Part shown: piece by piece, positions 7,593-14,351 of the stretch
Layout of the letters: every line of letters starts with the position of its first letter
How positions within the stretch are numbered: the first letter of the stretch is position 1
From: Hymenobacter piscis
GTDB taxonomy: Bacteria > Bacteroidota > Bacteroidia > Cytophagales > Hymenobacteraceae
NCBI RefSeq assembly: GCF_018760735.1
Contig: NZ_JAHHZN010000008.1
Coordinates: 1-64,000, forward strand
DNA length: 64,000 nucleotides
Direction: 5' to 3'
Program-made: the position numbers and the translations under genes
The notes under the pieces: generated by a model
What the model was told of the DNA's origin: nothing
Databases searched by the model: none
What the model saw: the letters and a program-made list of their open reading frames with translations, nothing else

Positions 7593-8960
7593 TTAGGCCG
7601 CAGGAGCCGCGTCGAGGTCGATGCGCTTCATGCGGGGAGCCAGAAAGTGCATCAGCACCCAGGCCAGCAGGTAGGCCGCGCCGCAAATCCAGAACATGAT
7701 GAAATAGGCCTTATCGAGCTGCCCGATGCTTTCGTAGTACACAAACATGCGCTTCTGCACCAGCGCCGACAGCACAATGCCGCCGAAGCCCCCGGCCATG
7801 CCCCCGATACCCGTCACCGAGGCCACAGCTTTCTTCGGGAACATATCCGACACGGTGGTGAAGATGTTGGCGCTCCAGGCCTGGTGGGCCGCCGCCGCAA
7901 TACCAATTACCAGCACCGCCAGCCACATATTCACCTGCCCCAGCTGCTGGGCAAACACAATCGGGAACACGCACAAGGCAATGAGCAGCATGCTGGTTTT
8001 GCGGGCCCGGAACGGAGCCCAGCCGCGCTTGATGAAGCTGAGCGGAATCCAGCCGCCGCCCACGCTGCCCACGCTCGAGAGCAGGTACACCATGGCCACG
8101 GGCAAAGCAATATCGGTGCCCTTGAGGCCGTACTGCTTGCTGAGGAAATCGGGGAGCCAGAACAGGTAAAACCACCACACCGGATCAGTCAGGAACTTGC
8201 CCAGCACGAAGGCCCAGGTCTGACGGAAAGTGAGCAGCTTAAACCACGACACCTTAGGCTCGGTGGTAATGGCCGCGGCGGCCTGATCGTCCACGTCGCT
8301 GTGGATGTAGTCGAACTCGGCCTGGGTGAGGCGGGCCTGGCGGGCGGGCACTTCATACAGCCAGAACCACAAGGCCAGCCACACGAACCCGAGCGCCCCG
8401 GTAATCACGAAAGCCCACTTCCAGCCGATGGTTTCGGCAATGAGCGGCACCGTGAGCGGGGCAATGATGGCCCCCACGTTGGAGCCCGAGTTGAAGATAC
8501 CGGTAGCCAAAGCCCGCTCCTTTTGCGGAAACCACTCGGCCGTGGTTTTGATGGCTGCCGGAAAGTTGCCGGCCTCCGTAACTCCCAGAAACGCCCGCGC
8601 CACCGAGAACCCCAGCGTGCTGCTCACAAACGCGTGCCCAATGGCGGCCAGGCTCCACAGAAAAGTAGACAGCGCGTAGCCAATTTTGGTCCCGAGCTTG
8701 TCGATAACCCGCCCCACGCCCAGCATACCCAGCGAATACGCCAGCTTGAAGGCAATTTCGATGTTGGCGTAGTCGCCCGCGTTCCACTTGAACTCGACTT
8801 CGAGGTAAGGCTTGAGCAGGGAAATAACGGCCCGGTCGAGGTAGTTGACGGTGGTGGCGAAAAACACCAGCCCGCAAATCGTCCAGCGGTAGCGGCCGAG
8901 GCCGGTAGTCGGCGGTGCGGCCGGGGGCGCAGCGGCGGAAGTCTGTATCATGGCGCTCAT
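7593..8960 (-). CDS. exuT: MFS transporter, hexuronate (ExuT/ACS family) type
   Basis: 455 aa from the ATG at 8960. Twelve hydrophobic segments; the first carries the anion:cation symporter family signature region (FFATTVNYLDRAVIS), and segments 4-5 have ARAFLGVTEAGNFPAAIKTTAEWFP, both typical of ExuT/GudP-type hexuronate:H+ symporters. An upstream in-frame ATG at 9017 would add 19 residues rich in Pro and Ser with no membrane role; I prefer 8960. It sits between eda and the aldehyde dehydrogenase gene in the same direction, which supports uptake of glucuronate or galacturonate. Exact substrate is inferred from context. Confidence 0.85.
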   Translation of the reverse strand: MSAMIQTSAAAPPAAPPTTGLGRYRWTICGLVFFATTVNYLDRAVISLLKPYLEVEFKWNAGDYANIEIAFKLAYSLGMLGVGRVIDKLGTKIGYALSTFLWSLAAIGHAFVSSTLGFSVARAFLGVTEAGNFPAAIKTTAEWFPQKERALATGIFNSGSNVGAIIAPLTVPLIAETIGWKWAFVITGALGFVWLALWFWLYEVPARQARLTQAEFDYIHSDVDDQAAAAITTEPKVSWFKLLTFRQTWAFVLGKFLTDPVWWFYLFWLPDFLSKQYGLKGTDIALPVAMVYLLSSVGSVGGGWIPLSFIKRGWAPFRARKTSMLLIALCVFPIVFAQQLGQVNMWLAVLVIGIAAAAHQAWSANIFTTVSDMFPKKAVASVTGIGGMAGGFGGIVLSALVQKRMFVYYESIGQLDKAYFIMFWICGAAYLLAWVLMHFLAPRMKRIDLDAAPAA

Positions 8961-9060
8961 GGGAATTCGGGGGCTGATACTGGAAAGGAAATTTGGAGCA
9001 GCCGGCCGTTGGGGCAACCGGCGCTGTCGGGGTATTTGGCCGTTTCAGGGCATTTAGCGC

Positions 9061-9177
9061 TGTCATCCTGAGCGGAGCGAAGGACCTTATCCCGTTAGCA
9101 CGGCTCGTTCAGGCGTGAGAAGGTCCTTCGCTGCGCTCAGGATGACACGGCGGTCAGGATGACACGGCGGTTTGGGC
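9061..9177. repeat. Dispersed palindrome B (GTCATCCTGAGCGGAGCGAAGGACC) plus 17-bp duplication
   Basis: Arms 9061-9088 and 9120-9147 pair over 28 nt with one mismatch. Immediately right, the segment containing AGGATGACACGGCGG is present twice in tandem (about 9139-9155 and 9156-9172). The second copy lies inside eda and supplies its last codons and the stop codon TGA at 9154-9156. Related copies: 14209-14331 and 23451-23651. Confidence 0.9.
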
Positions 9178-9813
9178 AAAGGCCAGCAGGTCGGCAATCT
9201 GCCGGCTGAGGGCCTCGGTATCGTTGGGGTTCTTGAAGAGTTGGGAACCCATACCCACCACATTCACGCCGGCCCCGAACCACTCACGCAGGCTGGCTTC
9301 GGTGGGCTCCACGCCGCCGGTTACCATCAGCGGCACGCTTGGCATCGGCCCGCGCAGGCTTTTGATGAAGCCCGGACCGAGCACGTTGCCGGGGAAGATT
9401 TTCACGATGGCCGCGCCCAGGCGGGTGGCCTGGAAAACTTCCGAAACCGTCATGGTGCCGGGCAGCCAGGGCGTATCGTTGCGGCGGCAGGCATCAGCTA
9501 CGTCGGCCGTGAGGCAGGGCTGCACCACGAAATCGGCCCCCGCCTGAATAAAGCGCTTGGCCTCTTCCGCCGTGTAAATGGTCCCGATACCCAGCAGCAT
9601 ATCCGGGCAGTGGTCGTGCACGTAGGCCACCAGCTGCTCAAATACATCAAAGGCATTGCTGCCCCGGTTGGTAAACTCAAACACGCGCAGCCCGCCCGCG
9701 TAGCAGGCCGCCAGAATTTGCTGGGCAAATGCCGCGTCGGCGTGGTAGAACACCGGCACCACCGGGTAGCGCAGCACGGTTTCGAGGATATGTTCGGGAG
9801 AGAAGCGGGGCAT
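9154..9813 (-). CDS. eda: 2-keto-3-deoxy-6-phosphogluconate aldolase (KDPG/KHG aldolase)
   Basis: 219 aa. Cleaves KDPG to pyruvate and glyceraldehyde 3-phosphate. The fold is a short TIM barrel with the two expected catalytic residues: Glu46 in VFEFTNRG and the Schiff-base Lys138 in AAIVKIFPGN; the phosphate-binding turn TGGVEPT follows. Length is normal for the family. It lies directly downstream of kdgK, matching the pathway order. The C-terminal residues AVSS and the stop codon are encoded by a copy of the GTCATCCTGA repeat, so the gene end has been rewritten by the element. Confidence 0.95.
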   Translation of the reverse strand: MPRFSPEHILETVLRYPVVPVFYHADAAFAQQILAACYAGGLRVFEFTNRGSNAFDVFEQLVAYVHDHCPDMLLGIGTIYTAEEAKRFIQAGADFVVQPCLTADVADACRRNDTPWLPGTMTVSEVFQATRLGAAIVKIFPGNVLGPGFIKSLRGPMPSVPLMVTGGVEPTEASLREWFGAGVNVVGMGSQLFKNPNDTEALSRQIADLLAFAQTAVSS

Positions 9814-9830
9814 TTTGCAGTTAGTTATTA

Positions 9831-9900
9831 GTTGTTAGTTGCTGGTTGTCAGTTGTCAGTGGATTGATTCACTGACAACTGACAACCAGCAACTAACAAC
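9831..9900. repeat. Palindrome D, perfect 31-nt arms, abutting kdgK stop
   Basis: Arms 9831-9861 and 9870-9900 are perfect inverted copies (GTTGTTAGTTGCTGGTTGTC then AGTTGTCAGTG), with an 8-nt loop GATTGATT. The right end overlaps the first base of the kdgK stop codon (minus, 9900-9902); the left end is 18 nt from the eda start. Other family members: 18861-18900, 19036-19077, 28231-28314, 12618-12635 and two in topB. Confidence 0.95.
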
Positions 9901-10910
9901 TATCTGAGTAGGCGGCCAGTGGTGTTGCCGGCCACGATGTGCTCGACTTCGGCGGGGGTTACCAGGTTGATGTCGCCGGGGATGGTGTGCTTGAGGGCGG
10001 AGGCGGCCACGGCAAACGTGAGGGCCCGCTGCACCGTGGCGTAGGTCAGCTGGCCGTAGATGAAGCCCGAAATGAAAGAGTCGCCGCCCCCGATGCGGTC
10101 CACCACGGGGTTGATGTCGAAGAACTCGGTTTCGTGGTACTCGCCGCCGCTGAAGGCCAGGCCCTGGATGCGCTCATGCGAGGCGCTGCGGGTGTCGCGG
10201 CGGGTGGCAATGACCGTCCGGATCTGCGGAAACCGTGCTATCAGCTGCTCACTCATCGACACAAAGCTGTTGTCGGTATCGGGGGCGGCTTTGATGCCGA
10301 ACAGGTCCTCGGCGTCGCCTTCGGTACAGACTACCAGGTCGCAGCCGGCCACCAGCTCGGGCATCACGTCCTGGGCGCGCTGGCCGTACTGCCACAGGTT
10401 GCGGCGGTAGTTCACGTCGGCCGAGACGGTGAGGCCGAGGCGGCGGGCGGCGGCAATGGCCTCGCGGGTGGCCTGGGCCGCCGTGGCCGAAATGGCGGGC
10501 GTGATGCCCGTCCAGTGCAGCCACTGAGCGTTCCGGAACACCTCGTCCCAGTTAAACCACTCGGGCTGCAGGTTGGCGAAGGCCGAATCGTAGCGGTCGT
10601 ACACGATGCGGCTGGCCCGCAGCGAAGCGCCTACTTCCAGGAAATACAGCCCCAGTCGCTGCCCCCGAAACACGCAGTGCTGCATGTCCACGCCGTGGCC
10701 GCGGAAGTGCTGAGCGGCAGCCTGGCCCACGGCGTTATCGGGGAAGCAGCCGGCGTGGGCGGCCGGCACGCCCAGGTAGGCCAGCCCGGCAGCCACGTTG
10801 GCGTCGCCGCCGCCGTAGGTGATATCCAGCGAGCTGGCCTGCGACAAGCGGTTCTGCAACGGCGGCGACAACCGCATCATGATTTCACCAAAGGTGACGA
10901 CTTGCTTCAT
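9900..10910 (-). CDS. kdgK: 2-keto-3-deoxygluconate kinase (PfkB family)
   Basis: 336 aa. Phosphorylates KDG to KDPG with ATP. PfkB signatures are visible: the substrate-binding glycines TYGGGDANVAAGLAYLG near residue 31-47 and the C-terminal signature RIGGGDSF at 272-279, where Asp277 is the catalytic base (GGGD instead of the more common GAGD). Length fits KDG kinases. Position between uxaC and eda is what the uronate pathway predicts. The start MKQVVTFGEIMMR is characteristic of the family. Confidence 0.93.
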   Translation of the reverse strand: MKQVVTFGEIMMRLSPPLQNRLSQASSLDITYGGGDANVAAGLAYLGVPAAHAGCFPDNAVGQAAAQHFRGHGVDMQHCVFRGQRLGLYFLEVGASLRASRIVYDRYDSAFANLQPEWFNWDEVFRNAQWLHWTGITPAISATAAQATREAIAAARRLGLTVSADVNYRRNLWQYGQRAQDVMPELVAGCDLVVCTEGDAEDLFGIKAAPDTDNSFVSMSEQLIARFPQIRTVIATRRDTRSASHERIQGLAFSGGEYHETEFFDINPVVDRIGGGDSFISGFIYGQLTYATVQRALTFAVAASALKHTIPGDINLVTPAEVEHIVAGNTTGRLLR

Positions 10911-10936
10911 GTGTAGGATGATGCTGGGGATGTGAG

Positions 10937-11034
10937 AACGTCATTCCGAGCGTGCGAGGAATCTCGCGTGCTGACGTTGTAACGCTAGCTCCGAAGTCAG
11001 CACGCGAGATTCCTCGCACGCTCGGAATGACGTT
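10937..11034. repeat. Palindrome A, perfect 39-nt arms
   Basis: Arms 10937-10975 and 10996-11034 are exact inverted copies beginning AACGTCATTCCGAGCG and ending GCGTGCTGAC, loop 20 nt. It fills the gap between uxaC (stop 11045) and kdgK (start 10910), so it is transcribed inside the operon and would form a very stable RNA hairpin. Arms contain a nested GTGCGAGGAATCTCGC motif. Confidence 0.95.
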
Positions 11035-11044
11035 CATTTTACAC

Positions 11045-12475
11045 TTACACCGCGGCCGGTTCGGCAGGCACTTTCTCGAAGCCGAAGTAGGCTTTGGCGT
11101 TGTGGTAGCAGATGTTCTGCACGATGCTCCCGAGCAGCTCCAGGTCGTCGGGCAGCTCGCCGTTTTCCACATCGGTACCCAGCAGGTTGCAGAGCACGCG
11201 GCGGAAATACTCGTGGCGCGGGTACGAGAGGAAGCTGCGCGAATCGGTGAGCATGCCCACGAAGCGGCTCAGCAGGCCCATGTTGCTGAGGGCGTTGAGC
11301 TGCTTTTCCATGCCGTCCTTCTGATCCAGAAACCACCAGCCCGAGCCGAACTGCACCTTGCCGGCCACCGAACCGTCGTTGAAGTTGCCCACCATCGTGG
11401 CCATCAGCTCGTTGTCGGCGGGGTTGAGGTTGTAGAGGATGGTTTTGGCCAGCTTGTCCTGCCCGTCGAGGCAGTCGAGGAAGCGGGACAGCGCCCGGCC
11501 CTGCGAGAAGTCACCGATGGAGTCCCAGCCGGTATCGGGGCCGAGCTGGCGCAGCATGCGGGCGTTGTTGTTGCGCAGCGCGCCCAAATGGAACTGCTGG
11601 GTCCAGCCCTTTTCCCAGTCCATTTCGGCCAGCAGAATCAGCAGAGCCGATTTGAACAGCACCACTTCAGCGGCGGTCAGCTCCGCCCCTCCCCGAATTT
11701 TGAGGAAGATATCGTTGATTTCCGCGTCGGTGTAGTCGGCGGCGTAGAGCTGCTCCAGGCCGTGGTCGGAAAGGCGGCAGCCCAGGGCCGCGAAGTAGTC
11801 GTGGCGCAGGCGCAGGGCCGTTTGCAGGTCGTGGTAGGTGTGGATGTCCACGGCCGCCGACTGGCCCAGCTTGTCGAGGTAGGCGTTGTAGGTGGCGGCG
11901 TCCTCCACGGCCATGGCCTTATCGGGGCGGAACGTGGGCAGCACCTGAATTTCAAAGCCGCTGCTTTGCAGGGCGCGGTGGTGCTCCAGGGAGTCAGACG
12001 GGTCGTCGGTGGTGCAGAGGGCCTCCACATTCATCTTGCGCAGCAGGTTGCGCACCGAGTACCCGGGGGTTTGCAGCAGGGCGTTGCACTGGTCGTAGAT
12101 GCGGCGGGCGGAGGCCGGATTCAGCAGCTCCGTGATGCCGAAGTAGCGCTGCAGCTCCAGGTGCGTCCAGTGGTAGAGCGGGTTGCGCACGGTCTGGGGC
12201 ACGGTTTCGGCCCATTTTTCGAACTTCTCCCAGTCGGAGGCGTCGCCGGTGATGTAGCGCTCGGGCACGCCGTTGGTGCGCATGGCCCGCCACTTGTAAT
12301 GGTCGCCGTAGAGCCACACCTGCGTGATGGTGTCAAACTGCCGGTCCTCGGCAATCTGGTCGGGCAGCAGGTGGTTGTGGTAATCAATGATGGGCATCTG
12401 CTGGGCATACGCGTGGTAGAGCGTGCGGGCCGTAGCGGTCCGAAGCAGGAAATCCTCGTTGAGAAAGGGCTTCAT
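11045..12475 (-). CDS. uxaC: Glucuronate isomerase
   Basis: 476 aa from the ATG at 12475 (MKPFLNEDFLL), the conserved N-terminus of the family; an upstream in-frame ATG at 12595 would add 40 residues without family character. Converts D-glucuronate to D-fructuronate and D-galacturonate to D-tagaturonate. Metal-dependent amidohydrolase-type fold: the DYHNHL motif (about residues 31-36) supplies His ligands, and the long insert and C-terminal NICYHNAKAYFGF follow the UxaC pattern. It is the first gene of the operon uxaC-kdgK-eda-exuT-ALDH. The oxidoreductase and dehydratase that normally link uronate isomers to KDG (UxuA/UxuB or UxaA/UxaB) are not in this window. Confidence 0.95.
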   Translation of the reverse strand: MKPFLNEDFLLRTATARTLYHAYAQQMPIIDYHNHLLPDQIAEDRQFDTITQVWLYGDHYKWRAMRTNGVPERYITGDASDWEKFEKWAETVPQTVRNPLYHWTHLELQRYFGITELLNPASARRIYDQCNALLQTPGYSVRNLLRKMNVEALCTTDDPSDSLEHHRALQSSGFEIQVLPTFRPDKAMAVEDAATYNAYLDKLGQSAAVDIHTYHDLQTALRLRHDYFAALGCRLSDHGLEQLYAADYTDAEINDIFLKIRGGAELTAAEVVLFKSALLILLAEMDWEKGWTQQFHLGALRNNNARMLRQLGPDTGWDSIGDFSQGRALSRFLDCLDGQDKLAKTILYNLNPADNELMATMVGNFNDGSVAGKVQFGSGWWFLDQKDGMEKQLNALSNMGLLSRFVGMLTDSRSFLSYPRHEYFRRVLCNLLGTDVENGELPDDLELLGSIVQNICYHNAKAYFGFEKVPAEPAAV

Positions 12476-12996
12476 AAGCGGCAAAAACCAGTGGGTGGTT
12501 CCCGGTGGGGGGAAGGATGGGTCGGTTAAAGATACCGGGTTCCCTGCCCAATAGATGGCGTTTCCGGCGCCTGCACGCATATTTACTCTACGCAAACGTT
12601 CCCGGTAGCCGGGGTTTCATTGTTGGTTGTTGGTGGGTGGTTTTTCGTTATGCTGCGCTCGTGGCGGCACCGAGCCAGAGCCGCAGCATCCTCTGCGCTT
12701 CGTGGCGGCAGTAGTCCGACGGAGTGGCGCCGGGCGCCGGGCTGCAGGCGCGTTAGCCGCCTGGGCGGTAAGCAATGATGGCGGGCTCGACGGTACGGGC
12801 GGCGGGACCCCAGACCGGTTTTGCGGTTTCGAATACGGTCTTGCCGGGCAGAACAGCCTGCCCGCATGGGCTGCTGCTCCGGATGCAGGAAAAAGCGCCA
12901 GCCCGAAAGCTGCGGCCAGGGTATTGCTGCGCGGCATTTGGCTACTACTTCGGGCTGGTCTGGCTGCCCGTTACGCGCTGCAAAATAGCATTTCCC
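12476..12996. other. Intergenic stretch, no convincing gene
   Basis: 520 bp between uxaC and the DUF2905 gene. It contains a short TTGTTGG repeat (12620-12640, palindrome D family) and otherwise GC-rich sequence. A minus-strand frame at 12617-12937 begins with a weak hydrophobic stretch but is low-complexity (Pro, Ala, Arg) and ends in the repeat; I do not accept it as a gene. The uxaC promoter should lie just above 12475, but I see no clear TAnnTTTG with proper spacing. Confidence 0.4.
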
Positions 12997-13221
12997 CTAC
13001 CCGCCCAGCTTCCGCCCCAGCCACAGCAGCGCGCTCAGCACCACGCTCACCACCAGCATCGACACCCAGGGCACGGAGAGCCGGAAGCCCGGCCGCTCCA
13101 CCCGCACGTCGCCCGGCAGCCGCCCGAACCAGCCCAGCAGGCTCCCGCCGCCCAGCCACAGCAGCGCCCCGAGCAGCATCAGGCCCAGCAGGAAGAGGGT
13201 TTTACCGACATGGGGAGGCAT
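12997..13221 (-). CDS. DUF2905 family small membrane protein
   Basis: 74 aa. Two hydrophobic helices (about 8-31 and 51-69) around a short GRLPGDVRVERPGFRLSVPW loop, exactly the DUF2905 layout (helix, GrlPGDi.ie...f.f.fP, helix). Function unknown; probably inner membrane. The following gene (13233-14174) starts with nearly the same first 18 residues (MPPHVGKTLFLLGLMLLG here), an apparent duplication of this gene's 5' end. The two genes are 11 bp apart in the same orientation and are likely co-transcribed. Confidence 0.85.
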   Translation of the reverse strand: MPPHVGKTLFLLGLMLLGALLWLGGGSLLGWFGRLPGDVRVERPGFRLSVPWVSMLVVSVVLSALLWLGRKLGG

Positions 13222-13232
13222 ACAAGATGGTC

Positions 13233-14174
13233 TTAAGGTCTACCCAATTCATGCAACAAGGCATATAGCCGCCGCAACCCCAAAGTCCCCATTCCATTCA
13301 GATCATCTATGTTTTTCTTTTTCCCACGCTCATCCTCTACCATTAACTCAACATAGGGGGTATGATTAACATGAATGCTGCCGTAACTACTTCGCAGGGC
13401 AGAATAATTGATATAAGACAGTAATTGAATGAGCCGCTGCCGTTGCGCGGGCGTCAGTAGTTTTCGCTGTTGAGCTAGTGAATTCTGAGTGCTGTCACGA
13501 CTATCCGTACGTTGCTCCCAGAACTGAATAGAGTCTCCTCTTACTGCAATGCGGGTATGAATAGTTTGATGGTAGGAGTAACTGCTTTCGTATGTGAGCT
13601 GTCTAATCTGGCGAGGAACAGGCTGGGAGTTATATTCTACGAATCCACCAGATACGAAGCTCAATAGCGAAATGCGACGGCCTACCAATTGCCCCCTCCC
13701 TCCTCTCCTTCTGGCAAAATCAGCGTATTTCAGTAGGTCCTGACCACCGCGCGCAACTACCCGGGCCACGGGCTGACGACGTTTCACGGCGTTATAAAAA
13801 TTGCGCACTACCTGGAATTTGGTCCCCGTATCCAGCACGCAAAACACAAACGGAATATCCTTGCGCCGGGCCAGTACCAGCAAATCGGGCAATCCGTTGT
13901 GGTCGAAATCGGCCTTAAACCACGTCTGTGCTCCCCGCACCGCAAACCGGGTGGAACGATACGGTTGGTACGCCGACACGGCCGAATCGCCCAAGATTGC
14001 TTCTTCGAATTCCCAGCCAAACGGACGGATAAGCTCTAGCACCTGCGCGTCCGTTTTTATGGCCGCAATCTGGCCGGGAATATACTCCTGCGCCGCTATT
14101 TGCAGCGGCAAAATCCCGAACAGCAGTAAAATCAGGCCGAGCAGGAAGATGGTTTTACCGAGGTGAGGAGGCAT
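13233..14174 (-). CDS. Exported protein with FG-GAP-like calcium motif, DUF2905-derived N-terminus
   Basis: 313 aa. The N-terminus MPPHLGKTIFLLGLILLLFG matches the DUF2905 protein encoded just downstream and acts here as a signal peptide or anchor, with possible cleavage after QIAAQ. A motif KADFDHNGLPDLLVLARR (about residues 88-105) is a calcium-binding FG-GAP/VCBS-type loop (DxDxxGxxD). The rest, with many Arg, Gln and Tyr, I do not recognise. A less GC-rich composition than the neighbours suggests separate origin. Function unknown, cell surface or periplasm likely. Confidence 0.65.
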   Translation of the reverse strand: MPPHLGKTIFLLGLILLLFGILPLQIAAQEYIPGQIAAIKTDAQVLELIRPFGWEFEEAILGDSAVSAYQPYRSTRFAVRGAQTWFKADFDHNGLPDLLVLARRKDIPFVFCVLDTGTKFQVVRNFYNAVKRRQPVARVVARGGQDLLKYADFARRRGGRGQLVGRRISLLSFVSGGFVEYNSQPVPRQIRQLTYESSYSYHQTIHTRIAVRGDSIQFWEQRTDSRDSTQNSLAQQRKLLTPAQRQRLIQLLSYINYSALRSSYGSIHVNHTPYVELMVEDERGKKKNIDDLNGMGTLGLRRLYALLHELGRP

Positions 14175-14208
14175 AGAATTGGACTTATAAATAACTATGG
14201 AATCAACA

Positions 14209-14331
14209 AAAAGACCATCATGCTGAGCGGAAGCGACGCATCTCTATTGCAAGGCTAATCATGTCGATTGCGACGAAGCGGTAGAGATGCTTCGACTCCG
14301 CCTCCGGCTGCGCTCAGCATGACGGTCTTTT
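14209..14331. repeat. Palindrome B-like element (CATGCTGAGCGGAAGCGACGCATCTCT)
   Basis: Left arm 14209-14245 (AAAAGACCATCATGCTGAGC, then GGAAGCGACGCATCTCT) and right arm 14283-14331 pair imperfectly, with a small insertion on the right. It fills the gap between topB (stop at 14352) and the exported-protein gene (start 14174). Confidence 0.8.
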
Positions 14332-14351
14332 GGCCTCGCGTATCACCTGCA

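Noticed and set aside
12617..12937. Minus-strand 106-aa frame with a weak hydrophobic start
   Set aside because: Composition is Pro/Ala/Arg low complexity and the end is translated TTGTTGG repeat (TNNQQ); no family likeness.
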